53,520 nucleotides of DNA from Methanobrevibacter sp. (GTDB taxonomy: Archaea > Methanobacteriota > Methanobacteria > Methanobacteriales > Methanobacteriaceae): contig NZ_JAFQSO010000016.1 in NCBI RefSeq assembly GCF_017409525.1, positions 1 to 53,520 on the forward strand. Reading direction: 5' to 3'. The position numbers were made by a program, and so were the translations under genes. Positions 9,701 through 17,333 of the stretch are shown here, piece by piece (positions within the stretch are counted from its first letter, which is position 1; each line of letters starts with the position of its first letter). The notes beneath the pieces were generated by a model, which saw only the letters and a list, made by a program, of their open reading frames with translations, searched no databases and was not told the DNA's origin.

Positions 9701-11675
9701 ATGACCCCTTATTGTTCATGTCAAAAATAATCTGGGTTAGATTATATAAGGAGATGAAGTTGGTCAAAGTTCCGTTGATCTTATAACCGTCTCCTGATGA
9801 CTTGATAAGCAATTCATAGGTATTGTTGTAATAGTTTAAATACTCGACTGAACCGCCTATATCATAACCCTGATTATATAACTGAACAAGCAAATCATAA
9901 GCACTGGAGAATACATCCAAATAAGAAGCGCCAATCTCAGCCTTACCCGGAGGATAATTATAAAGCATCACAGCAACTTTTTTATCGGAATTATTTAAAT
10001 CATGCAAATCGGCCCATTTACAATTCAGTTGGACCATCTTGTCTACACTGTCTTGGATAACATGAGATTTTCCGTAACTATCCACCCAAGATAGAGCAAC
10101 TTGACCGAACACCCCTTCGAAACTTGGATATGTAACCATGTAAGTCCATTCAACCTGAGGACCCAATTCACTATTATAACTGTATTCGGAAATTTCAACG
10201 ATTCCTTTCAATACATGCAAATCAATGTCAGTTAAATCAGGCTCTGCAGTACCATTGGCATAATCCAATGACCAACTGCACAAGGAGTTGACAGCAGAGA
10301 TTCCAACGGTTGAAATTGAATTGATCTTATTCAAGATTGAAGACATTGGAGGCTGAGTTCCAGTTTTAAATACATTAAATGCTGGTCTTCCATTAGCTTC
10401 ATAACCTCTAATTAATGCATCAGTTACCTCTTCTCCACCATAGTAAGAAGCTATAGCTATGAATGATTTATCTGGATTGAATCTTTCGATATAATCCTTT
10501 TCGAATTTTTTGAACAATGATGTAGGGTCCAATATTTCGGATAACCACACAACATAATTTTCAGTCATCCAATTCAGGCTACCGTCTGAACTGTGAGTAT
10601 AACCAGGATTCTCTTGAATCCACTGGTTGATTAAATATCCTTCAGGAACTAAGGTATACATGCCCAAATCGGGATGATAAAATCCGCATTCTGGAGACAT
10701 TAACGGAGCATTATTTTCATCTAGTGTCGGATTACTATATTTAGATGGATTAATTAAGTAAAACACATAATCTAAATAATTTCTCATATTGCTTTGCAAG
10801 ATATATGACTCTTCAATGTCACGAGCTTGGAAATATGAACCGATATAAGTATTTTCGATAGTATCAAAGGTGTTGTTAGCTGGAGAAGCACCTACAACAT
10901 GCAAACCAGTGTTATTTAAAATTTGCTGTGAATAAACACTGAATGTATATGCCACGTTATAATTTGCATTTGCCGGAGATTTCGCCAGAAGCTGCTTTAG
11001 ATACTGACCAGTGAGAACACTGTATGCCGATTCTGAAAACATGTCAATATGCATATAATTAGCATATTCAACTAGCCATGCGCGGGATTTATCAAAATCG
11101 GTAGTACTGATATATGCAACTCTCCTGGACATGTTCATCAACACGTCAACCTTCTCATTGTGAGAGTTATAGTCCACAAGCAGCAATATGTCCGGAATAA
11201 AGGTTACTCCATTAATATCAACTGTGCCGCTATTTTTGGTGAAGTCTACAGCATCAAGCCTGATTGGTTCATAAGTTGAATAGCTAACTTCCAAATAATA
11301 CTTATCAGAGCCCAAATTTTTAATTGCGGCATTACCGTTTGAGTCTGTGGTGTATGTTGAAATCAGCTTATTTTTTGAATCAAAAACTTTTACTGTAGCT
11401 CCGGCCAGATTAAAACCGTCTTCATCCCAAGTTTTGACTGTTCCATTGTAAGAATCCCTGACATTAATATTGATAGCATTGTTATTTGCTGTTAATACTT
11501 GATTATCCTGTGCTGTATCTTGAGCTTTGAGAACCTTACCGCACGTTATCGTGCTAATATCTGAATTATCCGTTATATCAGATATTGTCTCATCATCAAC
11601 TGCAAATGTACAACTTACAGACAATAGAAGCAATAAAGAAATAATTAATGTAAATATAATCCGTTTATCAAACAT
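6795..11675 (-). CDS. Membrane-anchored extracellular CobN/BchH-like chelatase-family protein
   Basis: A 1626-residue protein. Residues 1-25 are a signal peptide. Residues about 50-120 form a carboxypeptidase-regulatory-like or Cna-B-like beta domain (TDSNGNAAIKNLGS). The bulk matches the CobN/magnesium chelatase subunit H family: GTHGTLEWLPG near residue 780, then IPTGYDGYASDPTRMPSEAA and LILWGTEISRTEGIGVAEF. CobN and BchH insert Co or Mg into tetrapyrroles in the cytoplasm with ATPase partners. Here the chain is exported and ends with a Gly/Ser/Gln-rich linker (about 1480-1590), one membrane helix (about 1595-1615) and an Asp-rich tail, so the large domain should face outside. No CobS/CobT or BchI/BchD partner is in the window. 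RBS AAAGGAGGTGA precedes the ATG. The substrate and activity are unknown; metal or corrinoid handling at the surface is an inference. Confidence 0.85.
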   Translation of the reverse strand: MFDKRIIFTLIISLLLLLSVSCTFAVDDETISDITDNSDISTITCGKVLKAQDTAQDNQVLTANNNAININVRDSYNGTVKTWDEDGFNLAGATVKVFDSKNKLISTYTTDSNGNAAIKNLGSDKYYLEVSYSTYEPIRLDAVDFTKNSGTVDINGVTFIPDILLLVDYNSHNEKVDVLMNMSRRVAYISTTDFDKSRAWLVEYANYMHIDMFSESAYSVLTGQYLKQLLAKSPANANYNVAYTFSVYSQQILNNTGLHVVGASPANNTFDTIENTYIGSYFQARDIEESYILQSNMRNYLDYVFYLINPSKYSNPTLDENNAPLMSPECGFYHPDLGMYTLVPEGYLINQWIQENPGYTHSSDGSLNWMTENYVVWLSEILDPTSLFKKFEKDYIERFNPDKSFIAIASYYGGEEVTDALIRGYEANGRPAFNVFKTGTQPPMSSILNKINSISTVGISAVNSLCSWSLDYANGTAEPDLTDIDLHVLKGIVEISEYSYNSELGPQVEWTYMVTYPSFEGVFGQVALSWVDSYGKSHVIQDSVDKMVQLNCKWADLHDLNNSDKKVAVMLYNYPPGKAEIGASYLDVFSSAYDLLVQLYNQGYDIGGSVEYLNYYNNTYELLIKSSGDGYKINGTLTNFISLYNLTQIIFDMNNKGSWASGLLEKYVEENWDDLMEHHQLISLEEFEHLTADVRDELYNDLISYWGDNLGPAMVYKQKYIVIPGVWFGNIFITFQPSRGWEEVQDYHSLVIPPHQQYVAFYKWMEKTANINAIVSMGTHGTLEWLPGINLGAFPGDWTFELSLIPTVYPYIVSNPGEAMVARDRSSALLITHMTPAMVSSELYGNYTTLKNYINYYKDQMSLNVTTNAEEYKNKILDLAPSLGFRNLSRGETFQHWIDDLHHYLDAMEDDFNTFGLHTLGKILTGYELSEEIVTIVTSQTKIYDQLIEFLYPDLKGLTFFGDMQGNFKYSNEVDKIKSFLKNYASRLVNGTSAADLNKEFGIKEGTALYNSTLYCEVIIDNIQKNNEWNAIMLSLSGRYVKSGLFADPSYGDSIPTGYDGYASDPTRMPSEAAYGSAVKIVDMLLANYYEQHGKWPELTSLILWGTEISRTEGIGVAEFMYFLGCKPVWADNGKVLGVEQIPIEDLTVQLNNGTVVNRPRIDVFASMVTNNKDWITWMLTSLSLAVNATGEDETNNYVIKHYAENPTLDRLFGLPGNVLEGTGMSNLIPNTADWNISTVNEYAMDIYLSKVSYSWTLDEKGNVVVNNQKENYKYLLDKVDVITQNFDSSWRLFDSDDYYDWFGGLYNAANVLKAQSGKEKPDTAFFDIRNKNNYISRTYQDEIDFEVRSMLLNPQYYNALVNTPGGMNAYASRFQNFYASTVIGGGELNKELGNQLADTVMTINSGVTNSQLAAGAQSSTAWMIYMAQQGIWDGDASTVQQLVDTYMQSVIDYGVACCHHTCKNLAWNSEIIQLSSLTSSQKQQFADILAQATNTDPLYQMDEQESNGNQGQSGSSNGNQNADTLANNTSQEQSEGSNSGGKTAFGADPSQGANAKSSSNSQGSQEGASGDSAGDGSNAYELTESTSKSAASGESSMPIFVIGAVLVLLAIFFFGYVRKNDDDDY

Positions 11676-11884
11676 TTTCGTATTTTCACCTCCTTTAAGC
11701 CAATTAAATGAAATAATAATAGCAATAAATAATTTACTATAAGTTTAAATTTAATTTGAAAACATATAAAATTTACTAAACTTAATTAAAATTATGATAT
11801 CGTCAATTAAATTATACACATAAAAGATACATTTAAATAGTAAATAAAATAAATAAAGTGTGCTATTATATTAGAGGTGATAAT
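11676..11884. promoter_or_regulatory. Divergent intergenic region between the CobN-like gene and the DUF1002 gene
   Basis: This 209-bp AT-rich stretch separates two outward-facing genes, both for exported proteins. It carries a perfect AGGAGGTGA on the minus strand near 11692 and AGAGGTGAT on the plus strand at 11873-11881. AT-rich TATA-like segments occur on both strands, for example around 11828-11860. I see no clear operator. Confidence 0.5.
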
Positions 11885-12685
11885 ATGCGCAAAAGCACTA
11901 TTGGTATAGTAATTTTATCCATAATATTTGCGGGAATGATAATCCCTATGGGATTTTCAGGGCAAGCTAGTGACTCCGTGGTAATTACCTACGGTGAAAC
12001 CACATATGCAAACTCAGATTATAAAAATGATGTTGACACATTCTTTAAAAATCAAGCCAACATCGATTTGGGAAATGCAAACTCAAAAGTAATAACAGCT
12101 AGTGAAGTTAATAAAATTGCAAAAAACATAACTGGAAAAACTTACGGGTCAAACCAAATATTTTCATCTGCACTCGTTGATTTAAACGACAACGAAGATC
12201 TCAAAGTAAGTGTTGACAAATCAAAAATCACAACCATTACTGGAGACATGTACATTTCAGCATTGAAATCCGTTGGAATCACAAGCGGACATGTTTATGT
12301 AACCAGTCCTGTAACAGCAACCGGTGAATCTGCTTTGACTGGAGTTATGAACTGTTATGAAGAGGCAACTAACGTTGAAATTCCGGAGGATATAAAAGAG
12401 GCAGCAAATGACGAAATTTTCACAGAAGCTGAAATTGTTGAAAACTCAAATGTCAGCGCTGATGAATTGTCTGACTTGGTTGACGATGTAAAAGAAAAAG
12501 TTAAGGAAGACAATATCACAGATCACCAAACAATTGTAAACATAATCAACAATTACACTATCATCAACAACATCAACATTACAGATAGTGATATCGAAAA
12601 CCTTGCAAATACAATTGAAAAACTACAGAATTTACAAAGCGACATTGACGATTACGAATCACAAGTATCAGATGTTTTAAATTAA
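11885..12685 (+). CDS. Secreted DUF1002 family protein
   Basis: A 266-residue protein starting MRKSTIGIV, with a signal peptide or N-terminal membrane helix (about residues 5-25). The body matches the DUF1002 (Bacillus YpuA-like) family: VVITYGETTYAN, then SKVITASEVNKIAKNITGK, then KITTITGDMYISALKSVGI, then VTSPVTATGESALTG. The C-terminal third is acidic and Asn-rich, with a predicted coiled or helical stretch. The biochemical role of DUF1002 is not established. ATG at 11885 is preferred over an upstream in-frame GTG (11858) because AGAGGTGAT lies just before it and the signal peptide then begins with a basic residue. It is divergent from the CobN-like gene, which is suggestive but not proof of a link. 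Confidence 0.8.
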   Translation: MRKSTIGIVILSIIFAGMIIPMGFSGQASDSVVITYGETTYANSDYKNDVDTFFKNQANIDLGNANSKVITASEVNKIAKNITGKTYGSNQIFSSALVDLNDNEDLKVSVDKSKITTITGDMYISALKSVGITSGHVYVTSPVTATGESALTGVMNCYEEATNVEIPEDIKEAANDEIFTEAEIVENSNVSADELSDLVDDVKEKVKEDNITDHQTIVNIINNYTIINNINITDSDIENLANTIEKLQNLQSDIDDYESQVSDVLN

Positions 12686-12724
12686 CACAAAGCGGTGATT
12701 CGGGATTATTTGACGGACTATTCA

Positions 12725-12753
12725 ATTAGGGATAGTCCCTATCTTATTTTTTA
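12725..12753 (+). terminator. Hairpin plus T-rich tract after the DUF1002 gene
   Basis: TAGGGA-TAG-TCCCTA forms a six-base-pair stem and is followed by CTTATTTTTT. It lies about 40 bases after the stop codon. Confidence 0.5.
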
Positions 12754-12841
12754 AAACATATACTATTCAGTTTTCATCATTTTTCACAAAAGTTAATTAA
12801 TGCAGGCTTAAAAAATATTAGTAACAATTTTTAACGATAAT

Positions 12842-13822
12842 ATGAAATGGAAAATAGACAATGTTAAAATAGACAATCAGGTCGTCTTGGCCCCTATGGC
12901 GGGTATTTGCGACTCTGCCTATAGAAGGATTGCCAAATCCATGGGATGCGGCCTTATCGAAACTGAAATGGTTTCGGCCAAATCAATCGTATATGAAAAC
13001 AACAAAGCCAAAGAAATGCTGTATATGACTGAAGAAGAGAGGCCCATTTCACAGCAGATATTTGGAGCGGATGCTGAATCCTTTAAAATTGCATCAGAAT
13101 ACATCTCCGAAAACATGAAACCCGACATCATTGACATCAATATGGGATGTCCTGTTACAAAAGTGGCAGTGAAAAGTAAATCCGGAAGTGCACTTTTAAA
13201 AAACCCTGAAAAAATAGAAAGCATTGTGCAAACTGTTGTGGACAGCGTTCCCGAGCCGGTTACGGTTAAAATAAGAAGCGGCTGGGAGAGAAAAAATATC
13301 AATGCAGTTGAAGTTGCAGGAATTGTTGAGGATGCTGGTGCATCTGCCATTACAATTCACCCGAGAACTAGAGAAGACAGGTATGATGTTCCTGCCGACT
13401 GGTCACTAATTCGTGAAGTGAAGGAGAACGTTTCAATACCAGTAATTGGTAATGGAGATATCTGGACATGCTATGATGCAAAAAGAATGATTGATGAAAC
13501 CGGATGTGATGCAATCATGCTTGGAAGGGCAGTTAGGGGAAACCCATGGCTCATTAAGCAGTGCATTGATTATCTGGACAATGGAATCGAACCCCAAAAG
13601 GTAACAATCGAGGAAAAAATAGCCATGATAAAAAAGCACATGGAACTTCTCAGTGAAATAAAAACTGAAAAAATTGCATTGCATAAAATGAAGACTCAAA
13701 CTGCCTACTATCTAAAAAATTCATATAGAAGCGTTGAGATAAAGCCGAAACTGTTTAAAATCAATACTAAAGAAGAGCTGTTTGATTTGCTTGATGAATA
13801 TAGAAAATCAATAGCCCGTTAG
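12842..13822 (+). CDS. dus: tRNA-dihydrouridine synthase (Dus family)
   Basis: A 326-residue FMN enzyme that reduces uridine to dihydrouridine in tRNA D-loops with NAD(P)H. Family marks are seen in order: APMAGICDSAYRR near the N-terminus (FMN loop), IDINMGCPV with the catalytic Cys near residue 100, VKIRSGW, TIHPRTREDRYD, and GNGDIW followed by AIMLGRAVRGNPW (phosphate-binding TIM-barrel end). Length fits the family. No Shine-Dalgarno site is obvious before the ATG, but an AT-rich TATA-like stretch lies about 30 bases upstream, so the transcript may be leaderless. The 3' end overlaps the convergent membrane-protein gene by four bases. The exact target uridine cannot be told from sequence. 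Confidence 0.92.
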   Translation: MKWKIDNVKIDNQVVLAPMAGICDSAYRRIAKSMGCGLIETEMVSAKSIVYENNKAKEMLYMTEEERPISQQIFGADAESFKIASEYISENMKPDIIDINMGCPVTKVAVKSKSGSALLKNPEKIESIVQTVVDSVPEPVTVKIRSGWERKNINAVEVAGIVEDAGASAITIHPRTREDRYDVPADWSLIREVKENVSIPVIGNGDIWTCYDAKRMIDETGCDAIMLGRAVRGNPWLIKQCIDYLDNGIEPQKVTIEEKIAMIKKHMELLSEIKTEKIALHKMKTQTAYYLKNSYRSVEIKPKLFKINTKEELFDLLDEYRKSIAR

Positions 13823-14286
13823 TTCAACTCTTTTTTATGGCCCAAATGGATGCCGATATGACCAATTCCCAAAATGATTGTTGAAATAATCAAAAATACA
13901 TTTTTCCCATAAATCCCCAAACATAAGAATGCTAAAACAGGCAGAGTTGCACCTGCAACTGGAATGCCTATGAAACTGGAATACATGTCATCCATTGTCT
14001 TAGAGCTTTTGAAATACTCAATCCAATAGAATTCATACAGAATCATGAATATAAATGCCAAAACCAATATCAACACCGAAAATTCAGATCTAATGTTGAA
14101 ATCTGTGAAAATTAATGAAAAGCAGACTACCAATACCTGACCCGCTCTCTCAAAAATAGATAAAATCCTATTCTCATTTTCAACATATTTCTCATAGTCC
14201 TTTGGTTTGTTTTTTGACCAGACAATGTTTGGAGCAAAAAGCATTATCAGAAACACTAACCCAACATATGAAAATCCAAAATCCAT
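13819..14286 (-). CDS. Small polytopic membrane protein of unknown function
   Basis: A 155-residue protein with about four hydrophobic helices: residues about 3-22, 50-66, 70-90 and 110-150. A conserved-looking charged loop, WSKNKPKDYEKYVENENRIL, follows the first helix. I do not recognise the family with confidence. No ribosome-binding site is visible, but TTTATATTTATT sits about 25-30 bases upstream of the ATG, which fits a leaderless or very short-leader mRNA. It is convergent with dus. Confidence 0.65.
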   Translation of the reverse strand: MDFGFSYVGLVFLIMLFAPNIVWSKNKPKDYEKYVENENRILSIFERAGQVLVVCFSLIFTDFNIRSEFSVLILVLAFIFMILYEFYWIEYFKSSKTMDDMYSSFIGIPVAGATLPVLAFLCLGIYGKNVFLIISTIILGIGHIGIHLGHKKELN

Positions 14287-14592
14287 AATTAAAATTAAAA
14301 CTTTAATAAATATAAAGATTTAAAAATGAAAAATTAAAATAGTGATAAATAATTAATATTTTCCATCTTAAGAGTAACACTCAAGAATTTGGTGGGTTGT
14401 CTATTAAAAATCTGTTAAGACTACCATTATTTCCGACAAAAGTGTGGATTTGAATGTTATCTTGTATAACAAGCGGTGAAAATATCGATTCGAATGATTG
14501 CACTTGAATATGGCAATTGTCTCAGATGCATCGATGATATATGTATAATATATAGACCAACATAAAGTATATGAAAAGGAGGAATTTAAAAT
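14287..14592. other. Gap upstream of the interrupted DUF3089 gene
   Basis: No convincing gene. It holds the left copy of a direct repeat (14347-14378), then AT-rich sequence with a TATA-like GTATAATATATAG near 14550, and a strong AAAAGGAGG Shine-Dalgarno site at 14575-14583 serving the ATG at 14593. A minus-strand open frame across 14404-14871 is antisense to the hydrolase and shows no family features. Confidence 0.5.
14347..14378 (+). repeat. Left imperfect direct repeat flanking the DUF3089 island
   Basis: AAATAATTAATATT, a short variable part, then TTAAGAGTAAC. The same two blocks in the same order recur at 15809-15842, on the other side of the GC-richer gene and 1462 bases away. The spacer is seven bases here and nine in the right copy. 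Confidence 0.6.
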
Positions 14593-15585
14593 ATGGAAAA
14601 AAAAGAAGAAAATTACAAGATTGAAAATTAGGTAGGAGTTCCCATCGACTATTCTGACGAAAACAACTGGGTTCCTCTGCCTGAAAATGCCGACAAGGCC
14701 GTAGACACCCTTTTCATTTACCCAACCCTCTATGTCAACCCAGAACCTGACGCTCCGGCAATCGTTCCGGTTGAGGATCCTATGCTCCGTGAGACTGTGA
14801 GCAACCATTATTCTCAAGCCCCGATGGTTTTTGAGGAAATGACAAATGTGTATGAACCTTTTTACCGCCAAAGTAATCTATGCGCTCTTAATGGAAAGAA
14901 TCCTGAAGAGCTCATGGCTTTCCAGCTTCGCGAACAGAGGACAGATGTCTATGCCGCACTGGACTACTTCTTTGAGCATTATAATAAGAACCGTCCATTC
15001 ATTATTGCCGGACACTCTCAGGGTTCTTTGATGCTGAAGATTGCGCTGTGCGACTATTTCAAGGAACACACAGATTATCTCGAGCGCATGGTGGCCGCCT
15101 ATATAATCGGATTTTCCATCACAACCGATGATTTAATGATAAACCCTGCCTTGAAGTTTGCCGAAGGTGAAGACGACACCGGCGTAATCGTATCATGGAA
15201 TACCGAGGGCCCTGGCAATAAGAATGAGGAAAATGCTGTGGTTCTTGAAAACGCAATTTCCATAAATCCCCTCAACTGGAAAAGGGACGACACATATGCG
15301 CCCGCATCTGAAAACTTGGGTGACCGCATTCCAGTCATGAATCCCGGAACCTTACTGGCAGTGGACTTCAATGTACACAAGCCCGGCCTTGCGGATGCAC
15401 AGCTCGACCTTGAAAGAAGCACAGTAGTCTGCACTGCCCTGGAAGATGAATATGTCAAGCCTATAGTGCCTGAAATGGGAGATATCTTCGGACGTGCAAG
15501 CCTTCACCTTGTTGACTACACTGCCTACTGGGACAATATCCGCGAAAATGTCAAAACAAGGATTGAAGCATTCTTGAACAAGTAA
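14593..15585 (+). pseudogene. DUF3089 alpha/beta-hydrolase gene interrupted by an in-frame TAG at codon 13
   Basis: A strong AAAAGGAGG site precedes ATG 14593. After 12 codons comes TAG (14629-14631), then the same frame stays open for another 317 codons. The downstream part begins with family-typical sequence (DYSDENNWVPLPE, then LFIYPTLYVNPEPD) that lies before the first later ATG at 14782, so that ATG alone would give a truncated protein. The nucleophile elbow GHSQGS is intact (Ser about codon 142) and the length fits DUF3089 hydrolases. No ATG, GTG or TTG lies between the TAG and 14782; a Shine-Dalgarno-like GTAGGAG overlaps the TAG and is followed by ATC. The gene is visibly richer in G and C than its neighbours, with frequent GCC, CTC and GGC codons. 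Most likely a laterally acquired gene now inactivated, or a sequencing error. Recoding is possible but unsupported. Confidence 0.75.
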
Positions 15586-15593
15586 TCACGAAA

Positions 15594-15632
15594 CATGCGG
15601 CAATGTCTGAGTTGCCGTGTGGTCATTTTTTT
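15594..15632 (+). terminator. Bacterial-style intrinsic terminator after the DUF3089 gene
   Basis: A ten-pair stem (C15594 to C15601-A15603 pairing with T15612 to G15621, including two G-T wobbles) with an eight-base loop TGTCTGAG is followed by TCATTTTTTTT. This is stronger than the other terminators here and resembles bacterial rho-independent terminators. Confidence 0.65.
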
Positions 15633-15808
15633 TAAACGTTAACCAACACTTTTTTTATGCTGAGATGTTACGTCTATTTCAACTAGTTGAAAATCAGCAT
15701 TATCACTAGAAATCCTACACTTGCAGTTAAGACCAATTCTGTTGCAATTATTCCAATGAATAATATGAAATGCAGAATACTAAATGTGAAAAATATGCAA
15801 AACAAGAA

Positions 15809-15842
15809 AAATAATTAATATTCATGGCCTGTTAAGAGTAAC
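15809..15842 (+). repeat. Right imperfect direct repeat flanking the DUF3089 island
   Basis: AAATAATTAATATT, nine variable bases, then TTAAGAGTAAC, matching 14347-14378 in order and orientation. Confidence 0.6.
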
Positions 15843-16060
15843 CCACCTTCTGTTTAACAGCATTCATCTTAGCGTGCTACCTTGCCTCATACAGATTGTC
15901 ATCGGCACCTTTGCTCTTGCATCCTATGGAATGGCCGTTTCACCGCTTCTTTTAATGTCCTCAATTAAATATCATCGTCTACCATTAAAAGCCGTGTCGT
16001 TTCTGCTCCAGAGTCATACTTCTCAGTATACGTTTTTCAACGCCATAGTTCTGTACTGAT
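15843..16060 (+). pseudogene. Possible remnant of a membrane-protein gene
   Basis: From GTG 15874 a frame of 61 codons encodes a hydrophobic segment (LIQIVIGTFALASYGMAVSP) and then stops. It remains open upstream to the repeat at 15842. Base composition at 15860-15960 is richer in G and C, like the neighbouring hydrolase gene. No Shine-Dalgarno site was found, and I cannot name a family. The stretches 15643-15808 and 16061-16130 hold nothing I can identify. Confidence 0.25.
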
Positions 16061-16130
16061 GGGCGGAGTTTCCTTAGTTTAAAATAAACCAGCAGCTGTC
16101 TTTAACTTGCCAAAAAATATTAATTAAAAG

Positions 16131-16205
<75 letters not shown>

Positions 16206-16298
16206 ATACGACAAAAAATAGTTTACACTATAATATAATTATAATCAGGATAATATATAAATCTTTCTATAAAAAGAGTAAAAATCAAAGAAAATAAA

Positions 16299-16817
16299 TT
16301 ATTTATTTTCTAATGATTCAATTCTTTTATCTAATTCATCCAACTTGTCTTCAGTTGCCTTTTGGAATTCTTCAGATGATTTTCTAAATTCATTGAAACT
16401 TTTGTCTAAACTATCAACATTAGCTGAAGTTTCTGAAAATTTAGATTCTAGTTCTTCCAAATCATTTGTAGTGGCTAAAGACCAACTTTTAATCAATTCA
16501 TCACTTTTCTCATCCAAAAATGCATCGATTTTATTGGAAAAAGCATCAGTATTAATAGAGGACATGTCAATGTCACTTAATTTAACTTTGATTCTTTTAC
16601 TCACTGAATTAGAATCATCTTTTGGAGCATCTTTAGACAAATCATAACCGGAATTGTTGGATCTGCCTAGAATTTCGTTCATATGAGCATCAGCAGTAGT
16701 TGGCACATAGCCACGTAATTTATCCACAGTTCCAGGACTATTCAATAAATAATAATAAACTAAAACAACAATCGCTAAAATTAATATTAAAACAGCAACT
16801 GCTTCCATAGCATCCAT
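16299..16817 (-). CDS. Single-pass membrane protein with C-terminal coiled coil (unknown family)
   Basis: A 172-residue protein with one N-terminal membrane helix (residues about 5-25, AVAVLILILAIVVLVYYYLL) and a long charged helical tail. The last 60 residues (LEELESKFSETS... to LDKRIESLENK) carry a heptad-like pattern typical of a coiled coil. The start has AGGTGGTAAA just before ATG. It follows the next gene upstream by eight bases and so is its operon partner. Both are short, type-II-like membrane coiled-coil proteins. They may associate, but nothing in the sequence names a function. Confidence 0.7.
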   Translation of the reverse strand: MDAMEAVAVLILILAIVVLVYYYLLNSPGTVDKLRGYVPTTADAHMNEILGRSNNSGYDLSKDAPKDDSNSVSKRIKVKLSDIDMSSINTDAFSNKIDAFLDEKSDELIKSWSLATTNDLEELESKFSETSANVDSLDKSFNEFRKSSEEFQKATEDKLDELDKRIESLENK

Positions 16818-16825
16818 TTTACCAC

Positions 16826-17233
16826 CTATTTATTCATTTTTTTAAGTTTTGCTTCTTTTGCTTCAATTTCTTTAAGCATTTTCTCTAATTTTCTTTGTTC
16901 AGTTTCAGCTTCAAGTCTTGCTAATCTCTCATTAATCTCTGAGTGAAGATAACCAACATTGCTTCTTACTTCAGTAGTTGATTGTCTAATAGCTGAAAGA
17001 CTATCCTGTTGCTCTTGTGGTAATGGAATAGGATTATCCATTAATCTTTTGGATTCAATGTCTTTTTCCACCATGGACATTTTCTTAAGCTCTATCTCTT
17101 TTTCAAGCATTAAAATTGAATTTTTAGATTGAGCGATTTTCCTCCATTGGAAAACAATGATAATTAATACAATAGCAACAATAACCAAAATGATTAAATA
17201 AAACATTTGGTCAGGTATTGTAGGAATTTCCAT
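16826..17233 (-). CDS. Single-pass membrane protein with coiled coil (unknown family)
   Basis: A 135-residue protein: a hydrophobic helix at residues about 11-28, then a charged, almost entirely helical region rich in Lys and Glu, interrupted by a short Pro-containing NPIPLPQEQQ segment near residue 67. The end (LEKMLKEIEAKEAKLKK) is a strong coiled-coil candidate. GGAGGTTAGAAG precedes the ATG. It is first in a two-gene operon with the 172-residue membrane protein. I do not recognise it. Confidence 0.7.
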   Translation of the reverse strand: MEIPTIPDQMFYLIILVIVAIVLIIIVFQWRKIAQSKNSILMLEKEIELKKMSMVEKDIESKRLMDNPIPLPQEQQDSLSAIRQSTTEVRSNVGYLHSEINERLARLEAETEQRKLEKMLKEIEAKEAKLKKMNK

Positions 17234-17333
17234 CTTCTAACCTCCAAATAATATATACAGTATAATAATTATAAAATATTATATAAACTTTATCTATTAT
17301 ATAATTAATTATTGACTTAGAAGGTAATATCAC

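Noticed and set aside
11858-11884. Upstream GTG start for the DUF1002 gene
   Set aside because: It lies before the Shine-Dalgarno site and would bury the signal peptide.
14629-14631. TAG as a pyrrolysine codon
   Set aside because: Pyrrolysine is not known in Methanobrevibacter, DUF3089 hydrolases are not pyrrolysine proteins, and no pyl gene is in the window. Mutation or sequencing error is simpler.
14404-14871. 155-codon minus-strand frame across the start of the DUF3089 gene
   Set aside because: Antisense to a family-recognised frame. No ribosome-binding site and no domain pattern.
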